A stretch of 64,000 nucleotides of DNA, from positions 124,001 through 188,000 of the forward strand of contig DXVO01000024.1 of assembly GCA_019417325.1 (NCBI GenBank). Reading direction: 5' to 3'. This DNA is from Parabacteroides sp. (GTDB taxonomy: Bacteria; Bacteroidota; Bacteroidia; Bacteroidales; Tannerellaceae). The notes under the pieces are model-generated. The model did no database searches and was not told where the DNA came from. It saw nothing but the letters and a program-made list of their open reading frames with translations. This document shows, piece by piece, positions 45,067 through 52,689 of the stretch (the stretch's first letter is position 1; each line of letters opens with the position of its first letter). A program made the translations under genes and the position numbers.

Positions 45067-45074
45067 TATCTTTG
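45067..45074 (+). promoter_or_regulatory. -7 box for the HU-like gene
   Basis: TATCTTTG matches TAnnTTTG 45 bases before the ATG at 45120. A long A/T-rich leader follows. Confidence 0.5.
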
Positions 45075-45119
45075 TTGTGTATTAATTATCAATTTATTAA
45101 ACTTTAAATCCAAAAAATT

Positions 45120-45578
45120 ATGCCATTAGTTTACACGCTGGTCAAAAGGCCGGACATGAGCAAAGGGGCTGCCGAAGGCGCCACCCTCTACCACGCACAA
45201 ACCAGTATCACCAAGAAACTGACACTCAACAAAATCTGTACCCGTATCGAGAACTACTGTACCGCCAGCCGCGGTGAAATCCTCCTGGTGCTCGACGGCC
45301 TGCTCAAGGTGATGAACGAAGCCCTTTCCGACGGCGAATCGGTTCACCTGGGCGAGTTCGGCAGTTTCCGCATGGTTGCCGGCAGCAAAGGCACAAAAAA
45401 TATCGACGACTTCAACACCTCCCTTTTCAACCGCGCCCACATCGTCTTTTACCCGGGCACCATGCTCATCAACCAGGTCAACAACGCTTCCTTCGAACGC
45501 TACGTCCCCAAAAAGGACGCTGCTGCCGACTCCGGCACACCCGGTGAGAGTGATGGGGACAAACCGTCGGAACTGTAA
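45120..45578 (+). CDS. HU/IHF-family DNA-binding protein of the capsule-locus type
   Basis: 152 residues. The start MPLVYTLVKRPDM is typical of the larger Bacteroidales HU-like proteins. The fold is visible as an N-terminal helical pair (TLNKICTRIENYCTASRGEI, then LLVLDGLLKVMNEALSDGES), HLGEFGSFRM and a beta arm (NTSLFNRAHIVFYPG). An acidic, low-complexity tail (DAAADSGTPGESDGD) follows. Such genes are regularly found beside capsule operons together with DUF4248 proteins and wall hydrolases. A role in DNA bending or local chromatin is inferred. A glucosaminidase gene follows 33 bases downstream. Confidence 0.88.
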   Translation: MPLVYTLVKRPDMSKGAAEGATLYHAQTSITKKLTLNKICTRIENYCTASRGEILLVLDGLLKVMNEALSDGESVHLGEFGSFRMVAGSKGTKNIDDFNTSLFNRAHIVFYPGTMLINQVNNASFERYVPKKDAAADSGTPGESDGDKPSEL

Positions 45579-45611
45579 TCAATTGACAGTTGACAACTTA
45601 AAAAGCCTATT

Positions 45612-46052
45612 ATGCTTAAAAAAGAATTCATCGCTTTATGTATGCCACTCGCCGTAAAGGCGGGGGCTGCTTTCCGGATTAATCCGGTGGTGATTGTCGC
45701 ACAAGCGGCTATCGAAACAGGCTGGGGACAGAGTGTCCTTGCCGTACAGTATCACAATTATTTCGGTATCACGGCCTACGGTAAGCCGAATGTCTGGTGG
45801 CACGGCGCTAAAGCCCAACTCTCCGAAGGCTCCCTCTCATTCCGCTCCTACTCCGAGCCTGCCCACTCTTTTATGGATTACGCCCGCCTGATACGCAACG
45901 CCTATCCGCGTGCCGCCGACCTGAGTTTCCAACCTGCCGCCTTCGCCAAAGAAATCGCCTACAGCAAGTACATCAGCGAAGTGAATGGCGACAACAGGGA
46001 GGTGTACAGGAAGGTGTTGATATCTATCTGCAAACAGATTGATATCAAATGA
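45612..46052 (+). CDS. Small glucosaminidase (FlgJ/GH73-like)
   Basis: 146 residues, no signal peptide. NPVVIVAQAAIETGWGQSVL contains the catalytic Glu of the glucosaminidase fold, followed by YHNYFGITAYG, FRSYSEPAHSFMDYARLI and KEIAYSKYIS. It would cut the glycan strand of peptidoglycan. In comparable capsule loci this place is usually taken by an amidase-type lysozyme-like gene, so this is a substitution of one wall hydrolase for another. No export signal is seen; phage-endolysin-like release or a non-classical route would be needed. Confidence 0.88.
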   Translation: MLKKEFIALCMPLAVKAGAAFRINPVVIVAQAAIETGWGQSVLAVQYHNYFGITAYGKPNVWWHGAKAQLSEGSLSFRSYSEPAHSFMDYARLIRNAYPRAADLSFQPAAFAKEIAYSKYISEVNGDNREVYRKVLISICKQIDIK

Positions 46053-46142
46053 CAGTTGACAAGTGACAGCTAAGCTTCGCGTTCGGTATATAAATCGGCT
46101 GAAAGCCGCCCCAACTGTCAACTGTCAACTAATTCGTCAACT
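46053..46142. repeat. Dispersed TTGACAGTTGACA-type inverted repeat
   Basis: CAGTTGACAAGTGACAGC at 46053-46070 faces AACTGTCAACTGTCAACT at about 46112-46129. A further short copy (TTGACAGTTGACAACTT) lies at 45583-45599, after the HU-like gene. The same sequence family is embedded in the primase gene at 41718. Confidence 0.7.
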
Positions 46143-46455
46143 ATTCTTTATACAGGTAGCTGTGGCAAACGTCGTGGATATAGACAAATGATTCTCCATT
46201 TTCATCTCTGTAGATTCGATAGGCAAAATGAAAATCTTCGATTATATATTCCCTATATCCTTTTTGTTTCCAAGCAAGGTTAAGACGGGCTATATTATAA
46301 GCCGTGGCATATTGTCCCATTTTTTCCACTTCATCGTAGATACGTCTCAATTTGTTTGAAATGGTTCTATCGTCCAGTGTTTCATGTAAAAATTTGGATG
46401 CTTCATAGAATTTCATAATTGTTTGATGAACTTGCTCATCTATAATTACATCCAT
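46141..46455 (-). CDS. ParE/RelE-type toxin
   Basis: 104 residues. The C-terminal half (YREYIIEDFHFAYRIYRDEN, SFVYIHDVCHSYLY) has the beta-sheet pattern of RelE/ParE toxins, with an N-terminal helical hairpin (IMKFYEASKFLHETLDDRTI). Its ATG shares one base with the stop of the upstream antitoxin gene (TAATG), the usual coupling of such pairs. Whether it targets gyrase or the ribosome cannot be told. Confidence 0.75.
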   Translation of the reverse strand: MDVIIDEQVHQTIMKFYEASKFLHETLDDRTISNKLRRIYDEVEKMGQYATAYNIARLNLAWKQKGYREYIIEDFHFAYRIYRDENGESFVYIHDVCHSYLYKE

Positions 46456-46643
46456 TATTTACGATGTTCTATATCCTGATGTATTTTCTCAAACAGAAGC
46501 CGTCTCGACTCTTGCAATGTCATACCCGTCTGCAATGCTTGCTCCCTGGACATAAGCGGCAACGAAACCTGATATCCGACCTCCGGTTCTTTGACTGGAG
46601 AGGTATCTTCGTCCGGGATTTTATAGTTGTCTTTTTTCTTCAT
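46455..46643 (-). CDS. Antitoxin partner of the ParE/RelE-type toxin
   Basis: 62 residues, charged, with an apparently disordered N-terminus (KKKDNYKIPDEDTSPVKEPE) and a C-terminal helical part (LMSREQALQTGMTLQESRRL, LFEKIHQDIEHRK). It lies directly before the toxin gene. A degraded copy of its C-terminal part occurs at 47726-47830. The assignment rests on position and size. Confidence 0.65.
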   Translation of the reverse strand: MKKKDNYKIPDEDTSPVKEPEVGYQVSLPLMSREQALQTGMTLQESRRLLFEKIHQDIEHRK

Positions 46644-46668
46644 AAGAAATTGTTTTATGCGTTAACTA

Positions 46669-46676
46669 CAAATATA
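46669..46676 (-). promoter_or_regulatory. -7 box of the toxin-antitoxin pair
   Basis: TATATTTG on the - strand, 25 bases before the antitoxin ATG. Confidence 0.5.
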
Positions 46677-46740
46677 ACGCGACTCAATTTCATTTATTGT
46701 ATTATTTCCCGAATTTATTCATCTTTATTTATCTTTTAAT

Positions 46741-46909
46741 ATGAAAGTCCTTGAAACAATTCTACATTTACTTGCTGTCCTTGCCCGGGTTATCTTCCCG
46801 CGCAAGCCGGAAACGGCAACCGCCCGCAAGCGGACTGGTTAGGCATTTCGGGATATAGCTTGATGTTGCTTGGAGGAATGGGATGTGTACTGAAATGGTT
46901 TATAGGATA
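46741..46909 (+). pseudogene. Tiny membrane-protein-like frame, apparently frameshifted
   Basis: A 33-codon frame (MKVLETILHLLAVLARVIFP, then RKPETATARKRTG) stops at 46842. The next frame continues as ADWLGISGYSLMLLGGMG, CVLKWFIG to 46909, and looks like one transmembrane helix. Together they could be a damaged gene for a small membrane protein of about 55 residues. I do not recognise the family. Confidence 0.35.
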
Positions 46910-47004
46910 ACGACTCCAAGCACAGGTATAGGTTGGCAAATCAGTACGGCCTATACCTAAAGTTTATACATATAAATACACTATTTATTTACAAAACTGG
47001 ATTT

Positions 47005-47376
47005 TCAATTCAACTCTACCAGTATAAGTTCTATCGTTTTATAAAGTTGTGGAATTTCGTTCCGGAGAGTAGCAATTACAATATTTGCATCAATATCAAA
47101 ATAATGATGTACAATGATATCTCTCATTCCCATTATATCTTTCCAGTTAATCTCTGGATAATTTTTCAATAAATCTTTATTTGTTATTTTATCCAGATTC
47201 TTAACACTTTCTCCTACTGCTACTAATTTCATACAAACACTGTCAAGAAGAATCATTCCTGCTTCATTTATATAAAAATCATCCACAGTACGAATATGAG
47301 AAGTTCTTTTCATAACGGTTAATAAAGTTTCCTTTATTAACGTAAGCGTATCAATAGCCAAGACTTTATCAAACAT
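47005..47376 (-). CDS. hepT: HEPN-family toxin (HepT-like)
   Basis: 123 residues from MFDKVLAIDTLTLIKE (a Met six codons earlier is possible). The HEPN RNase motif R-x4-H-x-Y is present as RDIIVHHYFD near residue 93. The protein is all-helical, as expected. HepT toxins cut RNA, and the partner MntA nucleotidyltransferase inactivates them by adding AMP to the Tyr of this motif. It overlaps mntA by eight bases. Confidence 0.88.
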   Translation of the reverse strand: MFDKVLAIDTLTLIKETLLTVMKRTSHIRTVDDFYINEAGMILLDSVCMKLVAVGESVKNLDKITNKDLLKNYPEINWKDIMGMRDIIVHHYFDIDANIVIATLRNEIPQLYKTIELILVELN

Positions 47377-47662
47377 ATACACCCTCTTGTTCAATTCGTT
47401 TCCGAAGTAAATGATTCATCCGGTCTCTTAAGCGGACAATATCCACTTTACATCCTAACAAATCTTCCAATTCATTTTTCAGGTGTGACAACGCAAACAA
47501 ACCGGGTAGCTCACCTTCATAATAGATATCCACATCACTATTTTCCATTTGTTCCCCTCTTGCTACAGAACCAAATATCCCCATCCTCAAAATACCATAC
47601 TGATTTGCATGACGCATTTTGAAGTCCTTTAATAGTTGTATTATTTCTTGCGTTGTTTTCAT
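47369..47662 (-). CDS. mntA: MNT-family nucleotidyltransferase antitoxin (MntA-like)
   Basis: 97 residues. GSVARGEQMENSDVDIYYE carries the GS...D.D metal-binding motif of minimal nucleotidyltransferases, with the third acidic residue in DIVRL. It AMPylates and silences the HEPN toxin encoded next. The order antitoxin-toxin and the 8-base overlap are typical. Confidence 0.88.
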   Translation of the reverse strand: MKTTQEIIQLLKDFKMRHANQYGILRMGIFGSVARGEQMENSDVDIYYEGELPGLFALSHLKNELEDLLGCKVDIVRLRDRMNHLLRKRIEQEGVYV

Positions 47663-47691
47663 AACAATGGGATTCTACTGATTACTATATG

Positions 47692-47721
47692 CAAATATAT
47701 AGATTATTTCAAGGTCATCAA
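47692..47721 (-). promoter_or_regulatory. Promoter of mntA-hepT
   Basis: On the - strand, TTG (47721-47719), 19 bases, then TATATTTG (47699-47692), 30 bases before the mntA ATG. Confidence 0.6.
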
Positions 47722-47725
47722 TCCA

Positions 47726-47830
47726 TCATTTATGGAAATCTTGACGAATCCGCTCAAAAAGCAACCTTTTTGACTCTGCTAAAGGCATACTATTCTCTGC
47801 AAGTTCTTTTTCATAGATAATCAGTTTTTG
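47726..47830 (-). pseudogene. Remnant of an antitoxin gene
   Basis: The - strand frame reads NQKLIIYEKELAENSMPLAE and then SKRLLFERIRQDFHK before a stop at 47726. The end closely resembles the antitoxin at 46455-46643 (SRRLLFEKIHQDIEHRK). No start codon or toxin partner remains. Confidence 0.6.
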
Positions 47831-47942
47831 ATTTTATTATTTGTTTTGCTTATATCATATATAAATCCTTTCCACAAAGGAACTATTTATTTACAACATA
47901 ACCAAGTTTCCCAAAACCTATTCAAATCAAAAGGGACCTTTC

Positions 47943-49124
47943 TTATTTTTTCAACACCTCCACTATCCTGCTGCAAGCCAATCCGTCGCCATAAGGATTG
48001 ACAGCTTTACTCATGCTATCGTAATAGGCGGCATCATCCAGTAGACGGGAAGTCTCTTCCACTATCTTATCGTAATCGCTTCCTACCAGCTTGACAGTTC
48101 CCGCATCCAGTGCTTCCGGACGTTCGGTGGTATCGCGCATCACCAATACAGGTTTTCCCAATCCAGGAGCTTCTTCCTGAATGCCGCCGCTATCGGTCAG
48201 AACAAGCGTCGATTTCTCCATCAGGTAAACAAACGGAAGGTATTCCAGCGGTTCGATAAAGAACAGATTCGGTAAAGAGGTTTCTCCGAAGACCTCACGA
48301 ATCGGTTTACGGACATTGGGATTCAGGTGCATCGGGTACACAAAGTCCGCTTCCGGATATTTCATGGCAAGTGTCTTTATCGCCCGGCACATGCGGATAA
48401 AACCATCCCCGAAGTTTTCACGACGGTGACCGGTGATGAGTACCAGTTTTCGTCTGGTACTGGTGGCTGTTGGCTGGAGAGAATTGCCCGTTAGAAGGCG
48501 GGAAACAGGATAGCCGGAACGGGTAAGGACAGCATCCAGTTCCTCTTTCAAAGAGGGGCTGTTTTTTATTTTGTCTACCACCAGGTATAAAGCATCTATC
48601 ACACTGTTTCCGGTAACATGGATGGTTTCTTCTTTCACCCCTTCATCCAAGAGGTTTTGGCGGCTCATAGCCGTCGGCGAGAAATGGTAAGCGGCTATCC
48701 GTCCTGTTATCAAACGATTCATCTCTTCAGGCCACGGGCTATACATATTGTGTGTACGAAGCCCTGCCTCCACATGCCCCACGGGTATCTGTTGGTAGAA
48801 TGCCGCCAATGCCGATGCCATCGAAGTGGAGGTGTCCCCATGAACCAACACTACATCCGGCTGTACTTCTTTCAAGACATCACGCATACCGGTAAGGACA
48901 CGGGCAGTCACATCATACAAATCCTGTCCTTGTTTCATGATATTCAAATCATAGTCGGGATGGATTTCAAAGAGGTGAAGTACCTGGTCGAGCATCTCCC
49001 GATGCTGACCGGTTACGCATACGATGGTTTTAAACTCTTCGGGGTCTTTCTGGAATGCCTTTACCAAAGGCGCCATTTTTATTGCCTCCGGACGGGTGCC
49101 GAAGACGAGGAGGATTGTTTTCAT
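47943..49124 (-). CDS. wecB: UDP-GlcNAc 2-epimerase
   Basis: 393 residues. Blocks typical of non-hydrolysing epimerases are present: LVFGTRPEAIKMAPL, VTGQHREMLDQVL, VHGDTSTSMASALAAFY, VGHVEAGLRT, WPEEMNRLI, TGHRRENFG and LTDSGGIQEEAPGLGKPVLV. It makes UDP-ManNAc, the substrate of WecC. The partial wecC at the right edge and wecG next door make a ManNAcA supply-and-transfer set. The nine-base gap to wecG implies one transcript. Confidence 0.95.
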   Translation of the reverse strand: MKTILLVFGTRPEAIKMAPLVKAFQKDPEEFKTIVCVTGQHREMLDQVLHLFEIHPDYDLNIMKQGQDLYDVTARVLTGMRDVLKEVQPDVVLVHGDTSTSMASALAAFYQQIPVGHVEAGLRTHNMYSPWPEEMNRLITGRIAAYHFSPTAMSRQNLLDEGVKEETIHVTGNSVIDALYLVVDKIKNSPSLKEELDAVLTRSGYPVSRLLTGNSLQPTATSTRRKLVLITGHRRENFGDGFIRMCRAIKTLAMKYPEADFVYPMHLNPNVRKPIREVFGETSLPNLFFIEPLEYLPFVYLMEKSTLVLTDSGGIQEEAPGLGKPVLVMRDTTERPEALDAGTVKLVGSDYDKIVEETSRLLDDAAYYDSMSKAVNPYGDGLACSRIVEVLKK

Positions 49125-49132
49125 TCTTTATA

Positions 49133-49837
49133 TTATATTTTTCCAAGTCCGACAAGCAGCAGGAAACGTATTAAATGTATCTGCCGTTTGATACGGGACG
49201 GTTGTTTTATCAATCTATATGCAAACTCGAGATTATGTTCCACCCACCACCTGGGAGCACGTTTCACCCTACCGGTATAGACATCGAAGCTGCCTCCCAA
49301 TCCTTGATAGATAGCCGGATGCTTTTTGAACATCTCTTCCATCAACAATTCTTGTTTCGGTGAACCCATCGCCACGAATACGACATCGGGTTTCTTCTCC
49401 ACTACATCCGTAATCAAAGACTTCCGCTCTTCATCGGTCTTGATGTATCCGTTCCTGTAACTGACAATGCGAATACCCGGATACTCTTCATTCAACTTCC
49501 TGACAGTCTCTTCTATCACTTCCTGCTTCCCTCCTACCAAGTAGAATGTTTTCCGGTTATAAGTAGCCTCGATAATCTTCAACCACAGCTCACAACCGGG
49601 TATTTTGATAACGTCCCGATATCCATAACGCCGCAAGGCAAGCATAGGTCCCGCTCCATCACAATACCCGATATTCCGGTTAATGATGGCACGCATCTGG
49701 TCTGTCGCATGAAGTATTTTTTCTGCATTAATGGCCACAAGAAGCCCTTTGGTCTGGTCCACATAATCCAATAGCTTTTGAGCCGAAGTAAATGGATGAA
49801 TATTTACTCCGTTCAGGGTAACTAAATCGTTGGGCAT
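49133..49837 (-). CDS. wecG: WecG/TagA/CpsF-family glycosyltransferase
   Basis: 234 residues. GPMLALRRYGYRDVIKIPG, YLVGGKQEVIEETVRKL and FVAMGSPKQELLMEEMF followed by GLGGSFDVYTGRVKRAPRW define the family. It transfers ManNAcA (WecG) or ManNAc (TagA) to lipid-linked GlcNAc; with wecB and wecC nearby ManNAcA is likely. The first 20 codons and the 5' leader are duplicated at 51082-51157. Confidence 0.92.
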   Translation of the reverse strand: MPNDLVTLNGVNIHPFTSAQKLLDYVDQTKGLLVAINAEKILHATDQMRAIINRNIGYCDGAGPMLALRRYGYRDVIKIPGCELWLKIIEATYNRKTFYLVGGKQEVIEETVRKLNEEYPGIRIVSYRNGYIKTDEERKSLITDVVEKKPDVVFVAMGSPKQELLMEEMFKKHPAIYQGLGGSFDVYTGRVKRAPRWWVEHNLEFAYRLIKQPSRIKRQIHLIRFLLLVGLGKI

Positions 49838-49850
49838 GAAAAAATGTATT
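49775..49850. repeat. 76-bp direct repeat, copy 1 (wecG 5' end)
   Basis: This copy spans the intact start of wecG and 16 bases before it. It matches 51082-51157 at 74 of 76 positions. Confidence 0.95.
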
Positions 49851-49860
49851 TAGTAGTTTG

Positions 49861-50565
49861 TTACTGTACTAATTGACCGAATTTCTTAGTCTGTATGTTC
49901 TCTTTTATAATCCGGGCAGGATTACCTGCTACAATACAATTTGAAGGAACATCTTTGGTTACAACGGCACCACTACCCACTATAACATGATCGCCTATTT
50001 TTACTCCACACATAATAATAGCATTAACTCCAATAAAACAACATTTTCCGATATATGTATCAGCTTTAGTAGGTTTACAAAAATCATGTGCTAAAATAAC
50101 AGAACCTGAAGCTATAAAACTTTCCTCTCCAATATGTATCCCTCTAGGATTGCTTTTATCAAACTTCACTCCCAATGAAAATTTTGAATTTTCAGCTATA
50201 TCCATATGATAAATTTTAACATAAATAAAATACATACCTGAAATAAAGTATTTCCTAATCAATTCTCTAATTTTAACAATCATATTTTTTGCTTTTAATG
50301 TTGTTATATCAATCCATTCACTCATCAGGTCCGTTAATTCTGTCATAATATTACTTACAACATCTGGAGTAAATGTCATTTCTCCAAAAATAGGACGATT
50401 ATTGATAATATATAAATCTACTCTAACAAACGGAAATGATTCTGATAAACGGGAAACAATAAAAATCATCTCTTCTAACACTATTGGAGAGGGAATTATT
50501 TCAGATGTTGCACATCTAGGATTTACAAATTTTGGATAGGCATTCCAATCCATATCATAAACCAT
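49861..50565 (-). CDS. Hexapeptide-repeat acetyltransferase fused to a TupA-like remnant
   Basis: Open for 234 codons. Residues about 95-234 are a left-handed beta-helix acyltransferase: KSNPRGIHIGEESFIASGSV, IGKCCFIGVNAIIMCGVKIG and DHVIVGSGAVVTKDVPSNCI followed by VAGNPARII. It would O- or N-acetylate a sugar of the polymer. Residues 1-87 are instead nearly identical to the C-terminal part of the TupA-like protein at 54025-54903. The natural acetyltransferase start is probably the Met at 50283 (MIVKIRELIRKYF), giving about 140 residues. Very AT-rich. Confidence 0.75.
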   Translation of the reverse strand: MVYDMDWNAYPKFVNPRCATSEIIPSPIVLEEMIFIVSRLSESFPFVRVDLYIINNRPIFGEMTFTPDVVSNIMTELTDLMSEWIDITTLKAKNMIVKIRELIRKYFISGMYFIYVKIYHMDIAENSKFSLGVKFDKSNPRGIHIGEESFIASGSVILAHDFCKPTKADTYIGKCCFIGVNAIIMCGVKIGDHVIVGSGAVVTKDVPSNCIVAGNPARIIKENIQTKKFGQLVQ

Positions 50566-50790
50566 AACCGAATAATTATGTGTATTTTCTTCCCTATCTG
50601 AATAAATGACAACATATTTAGGTACCCCATTAAAATAAAAAAATTATAATCAGTAAGAGAATGTTTATTTTCTTATTTAAGATATTCTTCTACGATAATT
50701 AAAGGTTTAATCCGAGTATAATGCAATTGTCCTGTTAATTCTCCATAAGGGAACTTAAGCCACCTATTTAATTTAAAGAAGCAGAGAGAG
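50305..50790 (-). pseudogene. Remnant of a TupA-like gene
   Basis: On the - strand, LNRWLKFPYGELTGQLHYTR, IKPLIIVEEYLK is followed by an in-frame stop and a one-base shift in a T/A run. The frame then recovers as VPKYVVIYSDREENTHNYSV and continues into the fused acetyltransferase frame. All of it matches 54025-54903, with scattered changes. The N-terminal half is missing. Confidence 0.85.
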
Positions 50791-51081
50791 ACTCGTGAGG
50801 CTCCGAATGTTCTGGTTGAACAGAATCCGGTTGACCTGTCACTTGTACCGGAACCAACTTGTGACGTATATCTTTGTACCATTTCTCAAAAAGGTTATAG
50901 GAACCTTGTTTCTAAAGCAAAAGGATTGAATGGACTCTTTGTTAGTCAACGCTTCGGACTTGTAGTGAAGGAAGAAACGTTCAAAATCACTGTTACTATA
51001 CATATTTATAGGATTTGGGATTACAGCGACAAAAGTCTAAATTTAGTCTCAATTATGCCACATATCTTTTTTGGACGCTAA
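50783..51081. other. Unrecognised insert between the TupA remnant and the second repeat copy
   Basis: About 300 bases of higher GC than the surroundings. On the + strand it is open without a start (KQRETREAPNVLVEQNPVDL, SLVPEPTCDVYLCTISQKGY and so on to a stop at 51080), which suggests a fragment of a foreign gene. I do not recognise the family. Confidence 0.45.
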
Positions 51082-51157
51082 CTTTTGAGCCGAAGTAAAT
51101 GGATGGACATTTACTCCGTTCAGGGTAACTAAATCGTTGGGCATGAAAAAATGTATT
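51082..51157. repeat. 76-bp direct repeat, copy 2 (orphan wecG 5' end)
   Basis: It encodes MPNDLVTLNGVNVHPFTSAQ from an ATG at 51144 on the - strand and then runs into the insert. Two bases differ from copy 1. Confidence 0.95.
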
Positions 51158-51212
51158 ATGAACTAATTTTTATTTGATTTATACTGATACTTTATCTATA
51201 ATTAGTCATGCA

Positions 51213-51806
51213 TTATTTGCACCATATACCTTTATCGGCAAAGTTTATGATAGCTTCATCACCGGCACTATCACCATATGCATAGAGAAAATAACTATCC
51301 CTCATTGGCTCCATTTCCAAGAAACGGTTTACCTTTTCCTTTCCAAAGCAATTTGCAGAACTAAATCGCCCTGTAATTACTTCCTTTTCATCAACTTCTA
51401 TTTTTGTACAAATTAAGTTCTCTATACCATTTTCCTTACACCATGGAGCCACCCATTCTTCTATGCTGGCACTAATGACATATATCTTATCTTCTTGTTG
51501 ATGATGTTTTTTTAGAATTTCTATTTGTTCTTTGCGTAATATTCTATTAATAACATTTGAAAATTCCTTTCCTCTTTTACAGAAATCATTATAAGACATT
51601 CCTTTGAAAAAAAAGGAAAAAAGTTTCTGTTTAGCTTTCCAGTTTGGATAAAATTTCAGCTTATACGCAACTAATATCGGTAAATAAATGAAGAAACCTA
51701 AATAAAAATAGTAATTACCTTTGACATATTTTATAAACTCTAATAAAGTATCCTTTTGGGTAAGTGTACCATCAAAATCAAATATGGCAATATTTTTCTT
51801 TTCCAT
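51213..51806 (-). CDS. HAD-family phosphatase
   Basis: 197 residues from MEKKNIAIFDFDGTLTQKD. HAD motifs I (DFDGTLT), II (VISASIE) and IV (YGDSAGDEAI) are present, with the motif III Lys in the region before it. This subgroup (HAD-IB) often pairs with UbiA-like prenyltransferases; in mycobacteria such a phosphatase removes the 5-phosphate from polyprenyl-phosphoribose phosphate. It starts one base after the UbiA-like stop codon. That substrate is inferred from the pairing. Confidence 0.85.
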   Translation of the reverse strand: MEKKNIAIFDFDGTLTQKDTLLEFIKYVKGNYYFYLGFFIYLPILVAYKLKFYPNWKAKQKLFSFFFKGMSYNDFCKRGKEFSNVINRILRKEQIEILKKHHQQEDKIYVISASIEEWVAPWCKENGIENLICTKIEVDEKEVITGRFSSANCFGKEKVNRFLEMEPMRDSYFLYAYGDSAGDEAIINFADKGIWCK

Positions 51807-51807
51807 C

Positions 51808-52689
51808 TTAGAAATAAATAATAACAAAAAAAAACATGATCCACCCTGCTATGCACAACTGTATAAAACGATCATTCATTAGCACTTTTGTAGGACTACC
51901 GCTCTTCACATCCACAATTGTTAATTGTAAATAGCGTAGAATTCCAGCAAGGACAAATATAGAAGTCATATATAAAAAAGAAGTATGCATACGAACGATT
52001 ACCTCATCCGAAACCGTATACATAATGTAACACACCATTGTAATAGCTGCTATAATTGAAATAGCCTGATTCATAAAATCCAAATTATACCGACTTACAT
52101 TTTTTCTTGCCATTACTCCTGTTTCCTGATAAATCATTACATCATCCCTACGTTTGGCAAATGCCAAAAAAAGAGCCAACAAAAAAGTCATCAAGATAAT
52201 CCAATGAGATATCCAGATTCCAGTTGACACACCTCCAATTAAAACTCTAAGAACAAAGCCTATAGATATGATGAATACATCTATTAAAGCACTCTGTTTT
52301 AATTTAATGCAGTAAGCTATATTCATTAAATAATAGAAACAGAGAATACCAATCACTTTCAACAACACATCTTCTTTAAAAAACAATACACATATCAATA
52401 AGGAAAGTAAAAACATTACTATCATAATACAATATGCAATTCCCTTCGATATAGCGCCAGAAGCAATTGGTCGACTACATTTTGTCGGATGTATCCGATC
52501 CGCATCCATATCCCATATATCATTGAAACAATAAATTGAACTAGCGACAAAACAGAAAGCCCCAAAAGCAATGATACAGGGGATAAGATACTCTATATCT
52601 GTTATACGTCTACCAAAAAATAATGGAAGAAAAATAAATATATTTTTTACCCACTGATGGGAACGAAGAAGAAGAAAAATATCTTTCAT
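51808..52689 (-). CDS. UbiA-family prenyltransferase (polyprenyl-phosphate phosphoribosyltransferase-like)
   Basis: 293 residues, about nine hydrophobic segments. The aspartate-rich sites NDIWDMDADRIHP and AFAKRRDDVMIYQETG, and the HPTKCSRPIASGAIS block, fit the group that includes decaprenyl-phosphate 5-phosphoribosyltransferase (Rv3806c type). It would attach phosphoribose from PRPP to a polyprenyl phosphate. It overlaps the upstream GT-C gene by ATGA and is followed by the HAD phosphatase, so all three form one block. Confidence 0.85.
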   Translation of the reverse strand: MKDIFLLLRSHQWVKNIFIFLPLFFGRRITDIEYLIPCIIAFGAFCFVASSIYCFNDIWDMDADRIHPTKCSRPIASGAISKGIAYCIMIVMFLLSLLICVLFFKEDVLLKVIGILCFYYLMNIAYCIKLKQSALIDVFIISIGFVLRVLIGGVSTGIWISHWIILMTFLLALFLAFAKRRDDVMIYQETGVMARKNVSRYNLDFMNQAISIIAAITMVCYIMYTVSDEVIVRMHTSFLYMTSIFVLAGILRYLQLTIVDVKSGSPTKVLMNDRFIQLCIAGWIMFFFVIIYF

